From NCBI GenBank assembly GCA_914767885.1, contig CAJZBQ010000018.1, forward strand, positions 744,001-808,000: DNA of 64,000 nucleotides, written 5' to 3'. Position 1 is the stretch's first letter; each line of letters starts with the position of its first letter. Origin of the DNA: Blepharisma stoltei (taxonomy: Eukaryota; Ciliophora; Heterotrichea; Heterotrichida; Blepharismidae). Below, piece by piece: positions 1 through 12,400 of the stretch. The position numbers and the translations under genes are program-made. The notes below the pieces were generated by a model. The model saw only the letters and a list, made by a program, of their open reading frames with translations. It ran no database searches and was not told where the DNA came from.

Positions 1-119
1 CAAAAGAGTTTTTAGTCTACCTATTATCAAAATTATGCCTTTTTATATTATTCTCTAGTTTTTTGCAATAGTAAATTAATGATTCCTAACGATTGCAGAT
101 GAAATAAATGTAAATATAT

Positions 120-757
120 TATAAAAAGATATAGAAGAGCTTTCCAGCGTTATTTTGTCAAATATCACTCTGATTCAAGAGTTTCTATGCATGACGTGTA
201 GAAAGTCCTACCAAAATCAAGAAAATCAAAGCTTTTTATGATTCCAAATAATAAAACAAATCAAATCAGTACATTTAAAAGAGTTAAAAGCAAAGGTACA
301 GTACTTTAGAGGAGATAATATGCTTTACTGTCAATTTTGTGATTCTCCGAGGAACATGAGTATTGCGATTAAGAAAGTTGTATGCTCTAAAATGCTAATT
401 TTTTATCTGCCAGCTAATACAAATTTTTCTAATACCAAAATTGAGGAAAAATTGAAGGTAGAAGATTATGAATTCAGTCTGTATGGTGTTATATGCTACT
501 ATGTTCTGGAAATAGTGAGCATTATACATCTTATATATTGTATTTGATTAATTTTGAACAAATATAATGTAGTAAAGAGGTTTATCAGTGGCTTTTTTAG
601 AAATTATCATTTTAGGATTATGACAGCTTAATTCAGTGAATTATACTAAAGATGGGAACGTTTGGAAATTATATAACGACTCATCAGTAAGTGATAAAAA
701 TTACGATGCAGGAAATAGCTATTTAAATTTTTATTCATTAAATAAGCCAAAAATTTA
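120..757 (+). pseudogene. Decayed ubiquitin-specific protease (USP/UCH) C-terminal fragment
   Basis: Reading across frames gives, in order, a USP-like stretch (ELKAKVQYFRGDN), a Cys-x2-Cys pair (LYCQFC, the finger region of USPs), a line resembling the loop before the catalytic His (YGVICYY), then after a frameshift near 500 the block SGNSEHYTSYI, matching the GHYTAY catalytic-His motif, and finally NYTKDGNVWKLYNDSSVS, matching the usual W-x-x-F/Y-D-D-S-x-V motif. At least two frameshifts and several stops separate the pieces and no catalytic-Cys box is seen (it would lie left of the window). The family call rests on motif order; this is a broken gene. The nearby ubiquitin pseudogenes belong to the same pathway, probably by chance. 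Confidence 0.55.
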
Positions 758-1244
758 AAAACAAATTATTAATTTATATCAGATAATGTAAATTTTCTTT
801 TATTTCTAAAATAAAAAAATATTTTAGCTTAAATTAGCAGGATATCTCTTTGTGAATTATAAAAATAAATACACATGTACAAGGTTTAGCATATAAATAT
901 CGATTGAGGCCTAGCTCCATTATTAAAATTTATAGAAATCAAAATGCAACGACTTACCTAGCATGGCTGCCCATTTATTTATCTGACATTTTCCACCCAA
1001 GCCTAAGCTAAATAAGTGCATTGTATAAGAATCAGATTGATCATTAACAATATTTAAAGAGTTAATAGCAAAATATGATTAAATGAGACTTATTTATTCC
1101 CAAATTATTTTAATCCAGTTTAGTTAATATTTTTGATTCTAAATTAAATTAAACTTGAAATAACTAATAATTGAATTTGCTTGAGTATAGCTAATTTCAC
1201 TAAAAAATTTTAAAAATTTACTTCGTATTGCAACAATAGACATA
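758..1244. other. AT-rich stretch with no supported gene
   Basis: Very AT-rich DNA between the USP remnant and the first kelch-like gene. No open frame of note under the TGA=Trp code, no terminal inverted repeat and no long target duplication was found. It may contain the promoter of the gene starting at 1245. Confidence 0.4.
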
Positions 1245-2159
1245 ATGGCAGAACTAACCTTAAGAAATAAATTAGCTGAGATTTTGAGCAAACCAAACAA
1301 TCCAGAACTAGAGATGGATTTCAGAGCAACTTGCTCAGCGATTCAACTCGATACTAGTCTTGATGACCCACCAGTAATGCAAGCTTACGAAGATTACCTT
1401 AATGCTTATCAACAAAAAACATCTCTTTATAATCTTAAAGGTGATAGATTAATTATTTATAACACTGAAACTGAAACCCAAGAAGTCAAAATCTTGCAGA
1501 CTCCACAACCACTAGACTTATACACTTGCACAACTCAACTTCCAAATGGCAAGCTATTCTGTTTTGGTAATATCGCACCTTTTGGAAATGCAGCACTAAT
1601 TGATTTAAATGGAGGAATCGAAGTGCTGCCATCTGGAACTTCTTGTGGATTTTCATCATGCATCTGTTTCAACAAAAGCGTCTATTGCTTTGGAGGATAT
1701 AATAAAGGCTACTTAACTCTATCTAGTAAATTTGATTTGGATCAAAATCGATGATTTCAATTAACTCCGATGCCAAGATCTGATTATCAATGCCATAGTA
1801 TAATGTTTAATGGAAATATTTTGTTTTCTGGATATTATAATAGACATCTTTTTTTATATTCAATTGATATTGACTCTTTCTCGACAATTCCTTATGAGTT
1901 TGCTATAAGGAGAAGAAAGATCCTGATAAATGCAGAGAGACTTTATTTGATTGAATGCGATAAAGGAGGAGTAATCTATGAAAGTGAAATTGGAAGTTAC
2001 ATGAATTGGATACCAATTGAAAAAACAATAAAAATTGATTGGAGTACTCAGCAAGTGTATTGCTCATATAATAAAGGAGGGATATGCATTGGAATAAAGG
2101 GATCTGACTACTTCAAGTTTGATTTGAAAGAAAAGAGAGTGATTGAATTAAAAATCTAA
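1245..2159 (+). CDS. Kelch-like repeat protein, copy A (intact)
   Basis: A 304-residue open frame if the TGA at 1752-1754 is read as Trp; the paralogue on the minus strand near 3430 has TGG at the same place, so the reading is well supported. The N-terminus has the family signature LRNKLAEILS followed by a conserved helical segment, then kelch-type blades (for example LPNGKLFCFG, SVYCFGGYNKG, LTPMPRSDYQCHS). Kelch propellers usually mediate protein binding; nothing here indicates the partner. It lacks the N-terminal zinc-finger extension of copy C. Start chosen at the ATG giving MAEL, matching the MGGL starts of copies D and E. Member of a five-copy local cluster. Confidence 0.7.
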
Positions 2160-2349
2160 TTAAATGGCTAGTTAAAATTAAGTAAGTAGTAATCTAGTTA
2201 TTGCCTGACAAGTTCTGCCTTTTTTCGATTGGCTTATTTCTTTAGGAATAATTTGAGGCAATAAAATTGCTTCTTATCATAATCCTTACTACCACTACCT
2301 TTTATCTCCGTGTCAATTCTGTTTCTGCCGCTAAATATTAACTATGAAA

Positions 2350-3075
2350 AGAACTGAACTAATTTAATTATTTATAACACTGAAATTGAAACTAAAAATG
2401 CCAAAATCTTGAAGACTCCAGAACAGCTAGACAGATTCACTTACATAACTTAGCTTCAAAATGGCAAGCTATACTGTTTTGGTAATTATTTACATTCTGG
2501 ATATACAGTACTAATTGATACAAATGGTGGAGTCGAAGTGCTGCCATCTGGAACTCCTTCTGCATGATCATCATGTATATATTTCAACAGGAGCGTCTAT
2601 TGCTTTGGAGGATATAATAAAGGTGCTTTAACTATATTTAGTAGATTTAATTTGATTCGAAATCGATGAATTAAATTAACTCCAATGACACAAGCTGATA
2701 ATAAATGCCATAGTGTAGTATTAATGGAAATATTTTGATTTCTGGATATTGAAATAGAAATCTTTTGTTATACTCAATTGATATTGACTCTTTCTCGACA
2801 ATTTCTTATGAGTTTACTAAAAAATAAGAAAGATCCTGATAAATGCAGATAGACTTTATTTGATTGAATGCAAAATACAAGGAGATATCTATGAAAGCGA
2901 AATTAGAAGTTACAGAATTGGACACCAACAGGAAGAGCATCAAAAATCAATTTTAGTACTTATCAAGTGTATTGTTCATATAATGAAGGATATATATACA
3001 TTGGAATAGATAGATCTGACTACTTCAAGTTTTATTTGCAAGAAAAGAGCTTGATTGCGTTAAAAAAGTCATAAA
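2350..3075 (+). pseudogene. Kelch-like pseudogene, copy B
   Basis: Collinear with residues from about 65 onward of copy A (NLIIYNTEIET, then LPSGTP, SVYCFGGYNKG, NRWIKLTPM with TGA as Trp) but carries an in-frame TAG near 2450 and a frameshift near 2720, and lacks the N-terminal segment. It meets the inverted, 3'-truncated copy C near 3075, so the two form a tail-to-tail inverted arrangement. Confidence 0.75.
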
Positions 3076-4471
3076 ATGGTTAATTAAAAGTAAATCAAAT
3101 TTTATTACTTTATATGAACAATAAACTTTTTCAGGATCATAATCCATTACTGATTTTCCTATTCTTCTCCAATTCGAGTAACTGCCAACTTCGCTTTCAT
3201 AGAATGATCCCTCTTCGCATTCAATCAAATAAAGTCTCTCTGCATTTATCAGGATCTTTGATTTATTCTTTTCGAACTCACAAGGAATTGTCGAGAAAGA
3301 ATCATTATCAACTGAGTATAACAAAAGATTTCTATTTCGATATCCAGAAATCAAAATATTCCCATTAAATATTACACTATTGCACTTGTAATCATCTATT
3401 GGCATTGGAGTTAATTGAATCCATAGATTTTGATCCAAACCAAATCTACTAGATAGAGTTAAATATTTGTCATTATATCCTCCAAAGCAATAGACGCTAT
3501 TGTTGAAATAGATGCATGATGAGTCATGGCAAGGAGCTCCAGAATGGGTACTATTTTTTACTAATTTCTTTTAATAAGTGCTAGATTGAGTTTATACTGA
3601 GTCGGGAATTTAAATGATAGTGGAGACATTTTAGAGGATATTTAAAGTAAGAGAGATTACTAAATTGGTAAAAAAATAGGCGATTTTTATGTTTCCAGAT
3701 GGCAGAACTTCGACTCACCATTCACATCAATTTGCACTGCAATTCCAGAATCTTTATAATTACCAAAGCAGAATAGCTTGCCATTTGGAAGTTGAGTTAT
3801 GCAAGTCCTTAAGTCTAGTGGTTCCGGAGTCTGCAAGGTTTTGAGTTCTTTTTCGATTTCAGATTCAGTACTATAAATTACTAAATAAGTAATGTCGTAT
3901 TCATTATCATCTTGTGTAATGCTATAAAGAGATGTCTTTTGTTGATAAGCATTAAGATAATCTTGGTAGGCTTGCATTAGTGATGGATCATAAAAACTAG
4001 AATTGCTCTGAATTGCCGAGCAAGTTGCTCTGAAATCTATCTCTAATTCTGGATTGTTTGGCCTGCTCAAAATCTCAGCTGCTTTATTTCTTAAGGTATC
4101 TATAAGGTTTAAAGCGCTTTCTGCATCCTTGGGTTTACTGTTGAGATCATTAGAATCAATGCTTATTTGAGAATTAAGCAAGCTCGCCTCATGCTCTGGG
4201 GCTTTTTTTATTGGCTTTTTTTCTTCTTCAGTCCCTTTTAAACTCTTACTGTCCTCATTTCTTATCAAAGAAATCGAATCCTTAACGTTTGCTGGCTCTA
4301 TATTCCCATCGCAAGGCTGCATAAAAATTGACTCAAGATTGTGAGCTCTATTAGGCAATTTTAAATGCTCCACAGCATGAACTTCACAAGATAAAGTCTC
4401 AGGAGAAGAGCAAAAGCATGCGTGCTCAACCTCATTCGTGCACCCTGGCTCGAAACATTTCTTCGCCATCA

Positions 4472-4472
<1 letters not shown>
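3076..4472 (-). pseudogene. Kelch-like gene copy C with N-terminal zinc finger; disrupted
   Basis: The frame from 4472 encodes an N-terminal Cys/His-rich module (CFEPGCTNEVEHACFC, then CEVHAVEHLKL, B-box-like spacing), a charged linker, and the LRNKAAEILS kelch-family body. One G is missing relative to copy E in the codons for NGGVEV (near 3710), shifting the frame. About 150 bp of unrelated AT-rich DNA (roughly 3545-3690) then splits the sequence inside LPSGTP, flanked by short copies of TCTGGA. The body resumes at 3438 (NLWIQLTPMP) and loses its normal C-terminus at about 3100. No TA-to-TA removal I tried restores the frame, so I call it broken, although the start half could still be expressed. 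Confidence 0.6.

Positions 4473-4503
<31 letters not shown>
4471..4503. repeat. (ATT)n microsatellite
   Basis: About ten ATT units immediately upstream of the copy C start codon, in its 5' leader. A simple repeat; no role is evident. Confidence 0.9.
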
Positions 4504-4654
4504 GATAGCTGATTTTTTAAAGCATATGAACTCTAACCCTTCTTCAAATAGCATATAAATATAAAGTATTATCACAATAAAATAAAAATTTGATAATATC
4601 TAGAAATCAAAATATTTACATTAATATTTTATTATGGCATCAATAGTCAGCTTG

Positions 4655-5183
4655 TTGCTTCGGAGTTAGTTTAATTCATCAATTTCGAGCCAAATCAAAT
4701 TGACTAGATAGAGTTAAAGCACCTCTATTATGTCCTCCAAAGCAATAGACGCTGTTGTTGAAATAGATCAATGATAAATATCAGCAAGGAGTTCCAGACG
4801 GCAGCACTTCGAATCCCCATTTGTATCAATTAGCACTGTAATTCCAGAACTATTTCAATCACCATAACAGAATAGCTTGCCATTTGGAAGTCGAGCTATG
4901 CAAGTAAGTACATCTAGTTGTTGTGGAATCTGCAAGGCTTAGATTTCTTGGGTTTTAGTTTCAGGATGATAAATAATTAAATTAGGTTGCTTGTAATCAT
5001 GTAAAAGATTATATGAGATGCTCCATGCTGACAAGTATCAAGATAATCTTGGCAAGTTTGCATTAGTGGTGACTCATAAAGAATACGATTGATTTGCGGC
5101 ACTGAACAATTTGCTCTAAATTCTGGATTTTTTGGTCCGCTCAAAATCTCATCTGATTTATTTCTTAAGGATAGTCCTCCCAT
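4655..5183 (-). pseudogene. Kelch-like pseudogene, copy D
   Basis: Begins MGGLSLRNKSDEILSG and follows the family to LPNGKLFC, but has several in-frame TAA/TAG codons (after TKTQEI and in the later blades) and degenerates toward 4655. It sits just 3' of copy E in the same orientation, consistent with tandem duplication. Confidence 0.75.
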
Positions 5184-5359
5184 TACGTCTATTATTGCAA
5201 CAAAAGTAAATTTCTAAATTTTTTAGTAAAACTAGCTATAGACAAGAAACAATTTATCTTGCCTTATTACTCCTTAAAAAATAAGCCAATCGAAAAAGAG
5301 GTAGAACTTGTCTGGTAATTCTTAGATTACTGCTTGCTTACTTTTAACTAACCATTTTA

Positions 5360-6438
5360 TTACTTTTTTAATGCAATTAATCTCTTTTCATTCAAATCAA
5401 ACTTGAAGTAGGAAAATTCAGATATTCCAATGTATACATATCCTTCATTATATGAACAATACACTTGATTAGCATTGCTATATATTGTTGATTCTTTTCT
5501 TGTTAGTCTCCAATTCGTGTAACTTCCAATTTCGCTTTCATAGATAGTTCCTAAGATTCATTCAATCAAATAAAGTCTACCTGCATTTATCAGGATCTTT
5601 CTTGCTCCTTCACGAAACTCACAAGGAATTATCGAGAAAGAGTTAATATCAATTGAGTATAACCAAAGATTTCTATTTCGATTTCCAGAAATCAAAATAT
5701 TTCTATTAATCATTACACTGCAGTACTTGTAATCATCTATTGGCATTGGAGTTAATTGAATTCATCGATTCTGATCCAAATCAAATCTACTAGATAGAGT
5801 TAATCAACCTTTATTACTATAGAAATTGCCCGAGGATGGCGCTATTTTGCGCCATCCTCGGGCAATTCAAAAAATGGCTCCGCACGGGAATTGAACCCAT
5901 GTGTGGGGACATTTTTGGTATGTGGAGAATATTGACTTCCACGTACCAAAAAATGGCCCACACTTGGGCTCAATTCCCGTGCGGGGCCAATTTCTATATC
6001 TCCTCCAAAGCAATAGACGCTGTTGTTGAAATAGATGCATGATGAATTTTGGCAAGGAGTTCCAGATGGCAGCACTTCGACTCCACCATTTGTATCAATT
6101 AGCACTGTTATTCCAGTTTGTCAACAACTACCAAAACAGAATAGCTTGCCATTTGGAAGTTGAGTTAAGCAAGTGTAAAATTCTAGTGTTTGTGGAGTCT
6201 CAAAGATTTTGGAAATTCAAGTTTCAGTTTCAGTGTTATAAATAATTAAATTAGTTCTGGCGTTTTCTCTGCCAAGATTATATATAGTTGTTCCTTGTTG
6301 ACAAGCATTAAGATAATCTTGGCAAGTTTGCATTAGTGGTGGGTCATAAGGACTAGGATTTATTTGAGGCGCTGAGCAAGCTGCTCTTGAATTTATCTCT
6401 AACTCAGCTGATCTCTTTCTTAATGCTAGTCCTCCCAT
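5360..6438 (-). CDS. Kelch-like repeat protein, copy E, split by a fold-back element
   Basis: Removing the fold-back element at 5820-5996 with one TA copy (179 bp) joins the two halves in frame and gives a 299-residue protein close in length and sequence to copy A. Several in-frame TGA codons align with Trp (for example ETETWISK, SCWQTG, NRWIQL, LIEWILG). Starts MGGLALRKRSAEL and ends with the family tail EKRLIALKK and TAA. Apart from the insert no stop or frameshift was found, so in the somatic genome this copy may be functional. The family's biochemical role is unknown. Confidence 0.65.
5820..5996. mobile_element. Fold-back hairpin element in kelch copy E (TA target)
   Basis: 177 bp beginning TAGAAATTGCCC and ending with its inverted copy (GGCCAATTTCTA), flanked by TA on each side. 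Inside are two near-perfect hairpins: the first has a 19-bp arm AATTGCCCGAGGATGGCGC around a short loop; the second has arms containing CGCACGGGAATTGA with further nested pairing. No coding capacity. A relative lies at 58124-58315 and a single-hairpin version at 15641-15692. Excision of TA plus element restores the host frame. Confidence 0.8.
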
Positions 6439-6487
6439 TACTTTTATTATTGCAACACAAATAAAATTCTAAATATTAATCAAAGCT

Positions 6488-6798
6488 ATGCTCTTAAGTA
6501 AATTCAATTACTTAGAAAAAAATCTAAACGCTGTCAAATTGTATGAAAATCGAATCAAAGATGATCCAGACTACGCTTCCTCTTACATTTCACAAGGCAA
6601 CGCTTTTTATAATTTAAAAAGATATCTTGAAGCAATCGAATGCTATAGCGAAGTAATCAAACGAGATCCAAACATAGATATCTACTACGATAAAAAAGGC
6701 AACGCTTTTTATAATCTCAAGAAGCAATCGAATGCTATGACGAAGCAATCAAACTCGAACCAAACAAAGCTGATTTTTACTTATATATTTTAAATTAG
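6488..6798 (+). pseudogene. TPR-repeat fragment with frameshift
   Basis: Encodes tetratricopeptide units (AYNLKRYLEAIECYSEVIKRDPN-type helices: see ISQGNAFYNLKRYLEAIECY), then a one-base frameshift near 6718 after which a neighbouring frame continues EAIECYDEAIKLEPNKADFY and stops at TAG. Only about two and a half repeats remain, far fewer than a functional TPR protein normally has, so it looks like a duplicated fragment. Confidence 0.7.
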
Positions 6799-6809
6799 CA
6801 TAAATTAAA

Positions 6810-7020
6810 TGGAATCGTTTCCCTTGCAGTGTAAAATATCTAAAATAGTCAGCAAGAGTTCTTCCATCTTACAGTTGTTTCCCAGCGAAAATGAATCCTT
6901 GCTGATCTGGAGAAATTCCTTCTTTGTCCTGGATTTTAGCCTTGATATTGTCAATAGTGTCTGAAGATTCAAAATCAAGTGTAATTGTCTTTTAGTCAAG
7001 GTCTTAACAAAGATTTGCAT
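6810..7020 (-). pseudogene. Ubiquitin pseudogene 1
   Basis: Starts [10 protein letters not shown] at 7020; after a one-base shift the neighbouring frame reads [20 protein letters not shown], then GKQL followed by TAA in place of Glu, then DGRTLADY. The C-terminal LRLRGG is absent. A decayed ubiquitin monomer copy with a frameshift and a stop. Confidence 0.85.
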
Positions 7021-7163
7021 TCCTCCTCTAAGTTTTACTCCTCTAAAATATAAAATTATTTTTTTTAAAAAATGTATGTTTATATCGATTCCACAATTTA
7101 TTATTATGCAAGATGATAAAGGGAAAGCTAGCACAAGATGGAGTGTTGATTCCTTTTGAATAT

Positions 7164-7339
<176 letters not shown>

Positions 7340-7625
7340 TTTTATTATAACAGGGCTCCTCAAAGAAACTTTAAATTTGGAGAAGCAGCCAATTATATTT
7401 CAGATTTTTATAAAAATATTAGTTTTCTATGCTGAATTCTATTTATTTCTAATTACTAAAATTTTCAAGATGAGATTTTTTGCAAACATTTGAATCAATA
7501 TTTTATAATTCTTTAATTGTAAATTATTTTGAAGAAGGGTACAGCAGCGAGAATTAGAATAGCCAGCAAGGTATTATGCTAACGATTAAGAATATAAAGA
7601 GATAAAAATAGAAATTGAACATAAT

Positions 7626-8399
7626 TTAAAATTTAAATCCATGCTTTAATTTCAAAAAATCTTGCAAATAATAGCAATGATGCATAGTTGGCTCTATTTG
7701 TATTTGATTTTCATCTTTTTCAGCTTCAATAGGTCAGCTAACTTGAGGCAAGTTTTTCATTAAATCTGTGCATGTTTTCCAAGAAAGCCTTATATGCTGA
7801 GAATTGAAGCCAAAAACAGGATCCATGTTACTTTTCAGCCAATTCTGGGTTATTGGATCTGAAGGGTATCCGCAACCAATTTCTCCAAGGCTTTCAGCCA
7901 TATCTTTAATAAATGAATCTCTTGTAACCTTTGCACATATACTTGCTGCTGAAACAACAGGGAAAAGGCTATCAGCTTTTGCTGTCACATGAAAATTTAT
8001 CCCTGGAAAAGAATTTTGCAGTCTTTCTTGATAAAATGCAGGGTTGCCTACAGTATCAACATAGACATTTTTTATATTTATTTTGCTGTCTAATAATTCT
8101 TGAATTAAATCTCTTGCACTGTCCATGGATATGACATTTAAGCTTATTTTTTGTCGACTGAGCATTGAAGTCGAAATGATATCACTGCTCAATGCTTTAG
8201 TACGATAAACTACATGCTCTAGATTTTTGATTATGCCAAATAGAGAATCTCTTTGCTGTTCGGTTAAAACTTTAGAATCTGCAAATCCTAACTTGCTGTA
8301 TTCTTCCTTGTTGGCTATAGGCCAGCCGCAACATGCATATACCATTGGACCAATTACTGGGCCTCTTCCCGCCTCATCAATTCCTACCTCGTATTCCAT
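7626..8399 (-). CDS. RNASEH2A: Ribonuclease H2 catalytic subunit A
   Basis: 257 residues when the TGA at 7734-7736 is read as Trp. Type 2 RNase H motifs are visible: the N-terminal DEAGRG block (residues about 8-13) giving two catalytic acids, the conserved YVDTVG Asp, and the ADSLFPVVSAASICAKVTRD block with another catalytic Asp and the Lys/Thr-Arg-Asp that contact nucleic acid. It cleaves RNA in RNA:DNA hybrids and single ribonucleotides in DNA, normally with subunits B and C in the nucleus. Slightly shorter than the roughly 300-residue human protein. The tail after the TGA (PIEAEKDENQIQ onward) is not recognised but is in frame up to TAA. No insert interrupts it. Confidence 0.93.
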
Positions 8400-8666
8400 T
8401 TTATTGATATTTCAAGTGTTATATGCAATTAGAGAATTAGAGCATCCGTTCTGAGTAGAGTTGGCAGAAATATTTTTGATGGACTTTTCTGTTTAAATAT
8501 CGCATTGAGATATCTTTTACGAAATTTCTCACTTTCGAAATTAAGAAATTAAATAAATTTACTATGCAAATTTAACTAATACAAAAAGAATCTAAATAAT
8601 AAATATAAAAATAATTATAAATATTAGCATTTCATAAAAAATTTAAGACAACTTATTAATATCTTA

Positions 8667-9254
8667 TTATTGATTTTTCTTAGAAGAAATGCCTAATTTT
8701 CTCATTTCTTTATTTTCTTGCTGTAATGCTATATTTTCTTCTTTAAGGGAAGTATTTTGTTCTTCTAGCATTCTTATTTTAACTAAAAGTTCTGGAGGAA
8801 TTTCATCTTTGCTTTTACTTTGATCCTGAGAGGCTTTTTCTTTTTCAGCTTCTTTCAATTTCTTTGCTTCTAAGTCCATTTTCCCTAAAAGGTCCATATA
8901 AGCAGTTTCAGTTGCTTTACTTTGTTTTTTAAGAAACTCTAAGTTCAGATTGGCTTTTTGAACTTCATCTAATAGACCTGCAAATGCTGAATTGTATGTA
9001 AACAGGATGAATAAAGAAAATAAAAGAATTGCTTGGTAATGTCCAGTCCCAGACTGATAGATTGTGAAAATATAGTTGAGGTCCATCAATAATATCAACC
9101 CAAGTCCAATATTTTTGATTTGGCTTGGCAATACTTGAATAGCTTTTTTTGCAAAATTCAATCTAAATCTCAAGGCAACATATACCAATGTTTGTAGCAC
9201 GACAAATGCGAGTCCAATAATTGAAATCAAATCAGATGTATGAGTTAATGTCAT
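8667..9254 (-). CDS. BAP31-like ER membrane protein with C-terminal coiled coil
   Basis: 195 residues. Three hydrophobic segments (about 8-29, 44-63 and 72-92) are followed by a long charged heptad-like tail rich in Glu and Lys ending KKNQ. This order, three membrane spans followed by a cytoplasmic coiled coil, is that of the B-cell receptor-associated protein 31/29 family, which handles membrane-protein traffic at the ER. The call rests on architecture rather than a diagnostic motif; a generic small membrane protein with a coiled coil remains possible. Confidence 0.45.
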   Translation of the reverse strand: MTLTHTSDLISIIGLAFVVLQTLVYVALRFRLNFAKKAIQVLPSQIKNIGLGLILLMDLNYIFTIYQSGTGHYQAILLFSLFILFTYNSAFAGLLDEVQKANLNLEFLKKQSKATETAYMDLLGKMDLEAKKLKEAEKEKASQDQSKSKDEIPPELLVKIRMLEEQNTSLKEENIALQQENKEMRKLGISSKKNQ

Positions 9255-9472
9255 TTAATTATTATATTGATATTTAATTAAATGTAAATTAATATTACAG
9301 TCATAAAATTTTATCAATTTATTCTTATAGATTTAACTATTCATATAAGAATTAGCGTCTAGATATCTTATGTCATCCATAGATGCTAATATTAATGATG
9401 CTTGGAAAATTCAAATTTTAATGTTTATTGAACATAAAACAATACACAAAAGGTTTAGTTAATAAAACGGAT

Positions 9473-12400
9473 ATGAAGAAATTTATATTTCTGCTGCTGG
9501 TTCTTGGCTCAACTTTTGGCAATGATACCTCAGGCAGCATTTTAGACCAAATGGATTCCAGCACATCAGACGCAGAATACGAAGAAAAACTTGACAATTT
9601 AGAAGCAACTGAAACATTAGGCTCGAGCTCTGAAGCATCATTAGTGGACACATCACAAAGCGCAGACGATGCTTCAAACGGTCTCATCAGCGAACTGCTC
9701 GAAATGGGCGTAACCAATACTGAGATGTCATCAGAAAACGTTGACCTCCAATCTGAGTATGATTTGTTACAAGAACAATTAGCGGATGCAATTGGAAAAG
9801 CAAATACCTATAGAATTGACAAAGAAATTAAGTCTAATATCCTCAATAGAGAGATTTCTTCTCTGGATAGTTATAATCATCAACTAAGGCAAGAAGAAAT
9901 TGGACGTAGTGAAGAAGTGTCTGAAGCAAGTGACGATGACGATGATGAGTTAGATGAATTAGAGGTCTCTGGGACCATGATTTTCGTGATCGGTCTTGGG
10001 TTCTTATTCTTACTGCTCCATGGTGCAAGACTGGTGGTGGGGTATAATATTGACAATTTCTTGAGTCCTGCCTTGTACACACTATTTGTCGATATTAGCA
10101 TTCTGCTCGTTATATGCACATTGACTGCTTTGGCTTCTTATTTTGAGATATTTGATGACGATTACTTGGACTATGAAATTATTATTGCTGGAATAGCTAT
10201 TTTTACGTTCTTTTGGCTGGTTCTAGGGCTATGGTTTATCATTGCTGCTCAATCTTTTTCAACAACGTGGATTCGGCATGAGAAGGCTTGTCAGGATATG
10301 CGAGCCTTGACACAGATTTTCCAAGACGCTCAGATTGATATGGATGGCTCTGCTGCAAAAAGAATGAATTCTATCATGAGAAGTTTCCACTACGCAATTA
10401 TGAGACAGCTTTTTATATGCCCCACTTATCTTCCACCTGTAACTGAGTCTTATTTAAGAACTGATTTTGATCTTTCAGAGTATCTCAGCAGAAGCTTGGC
10501 TAGCCTTTTAGAAGAAATTTTCCAGCTGACGTGGTTTGGGTATTCTTTAATCGTGATAGGGATCTTGATTTGGAGAGTGATTGTTACTGGAGACGACCAA
10601 GCTGAGTTTTTAGCTTTGTGGGCAATTCCTGCTGTGATTATTTTGATTTGTCTGATGATTCTGATAAAGCTCCGATCAATCTACTATAAGCTAGTGCCAG
10701 AACCAACTGATCAAATAATTTTGAATTTACCAAGAGACAACTTTGGCAGGTCACCTGAAATGAATGAGGACATTATTCCTAAGCCACAGTACCTCCGAGG
10801 CCATATTTACCCTAAGGACAGAGAGATCAATTTTGTGAACTGGTGCTTCGTCATATAAATAAATATGGCGTTTCAACGCTTCACAGTCGTTTTGCCAGTT
10901 CATTCGAACGCATTTTAATTATATCCGATAAGCTTTTGCCAATCCAGAATGGACAGCTATATTAATTAACAATTCTGATAATGTATAGAGCCTAGCCCTA
11001 GTAAGAGGGCAGGTTGACACATGTCGCCTAAATTAATTTATAAAAGCAAAAGCCCAGAGAGCCTGCAGGCAATGCCCAGATCATTTAGGCAACTTCCTAG
11101 AGTGAAGCAGGGAGTTACGCCGCAGGCTTCGAATTTTTCCTTTTTGCAGAAAGCTCACCATAAATTCCATTTGTTTGGATTTTTGTACAGTTAACCTTCT
11201 TTCAAACCCAAACAGTATACTGCAGAAGTCCACAGCTTTCCCACTTAATACTGGAGCTGACAAACCAAGGAGGAGACAGAGACACATTATCCTAATTCGC
11301 AGGTGCGAAGAAGAGAAAAGATGGTGCAAGAGCTGTTAATCACCTGGTGAGTCATCTAATACGATGAAGTAGTCCCTGCCAATATCGAAAAGAAGGTAAA
11401 TACCCTGTGGATCTTTGGTGACTACAATAACAATGGGCAGCAGCTAAATCTGTAATAAATTTGATTTAATAACTGTTGCTTTATCAAACTTCATCCTTTA
11501 AAACTGACATTTTCTTATATCTTCGCAGGATCTTTCCCAAATCGACACGAGCTGCTTTTTTGGTTTGACCGATACGGCGTTCCATTCATCATAGGGGTTC
11601 TTCAAGCGATTTCCATTATTTTGACGCTCTGGATAACAGTGATCATTTTATACTATGCGCCTGTGCTGCAAGACAACTGGGACTCACTCGGAATTCTTCT
11701 GATAGGAGCAGCCATAATTGTATATTTATTTATGGCCTGCTACCTTGTCCCTGAAGCTATCCGCTATCTTACTTTGGCCAGCAAAATTGAAATGAAAAAG
11801 GACAGAAAAATTATTGAAGAGGTAATTCTGCATGAAAAGGTTGAAAAAGCAAAAATGGTTGTGAGGGTCTATAGGCAGTTCAAAATGATATATCGAGAAA
11901 GAGTTGAAGAAGCAAAAGGCCAGCTTGACGACAATATCAGAAGGTTCAGCAACGAGATTTTCTTTTTAATTGCTGACCCAGATACTAAAACAGTTTCAAT
12001 TTCACAGCTAGAAGACCTCTTAAGCTTGTGTGGGGTTCGGCTCAATGAAGACGAATTAAGACTCTTCGCTAAAGAGTGTGCACCTGTAAGTGCTATTTAG
12101 GATAATACAAATGAAATCAAGCTTTCTGGATTCCAACAGGCATTCATTAAATTATTATAGAGAAACTCAGGTAAGCTTGAAAAAGTTTTTCTTGGCTTTT
12201 GTTTTACATCATCTCCTAATCTGATTCCACAGCCTAAGGCTTGTGTTGCTCCCTCCAGACAAGCCTGCCCTCGCTACCCAGAGGTAGAGACGCTGTGCTG
12301 GGTAAGCGGCATAGGTCCAAGAGTTTACCTCTTCTGAAAATTAAAAAAACAAATTTTCTGGTCAGGTTCTTGACCTAGATGAAAATTTTAGCCCAGGGTG

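Noticed and set aside
4471-4503. Telomere-like repeat
   Set aside because: It is a plain ATT microsatellite lacking the G-rich pattern of ciliate telomeres.
5836-6245. Open frames within the fold-back elements (also 58125-58390)
   Set aside because: They are translations of hairpin stems, repeated on both strands.
10900-11440. rRNA or tRNA genes in the GC-rich blocks (also 12.2, 36.0, 37.7, 43.4 and 55.2 kb)
   Set aside because: No conserved rRNA core or cloverleaf could be drawn; target duplications and shared heads indicate inserted repeats.
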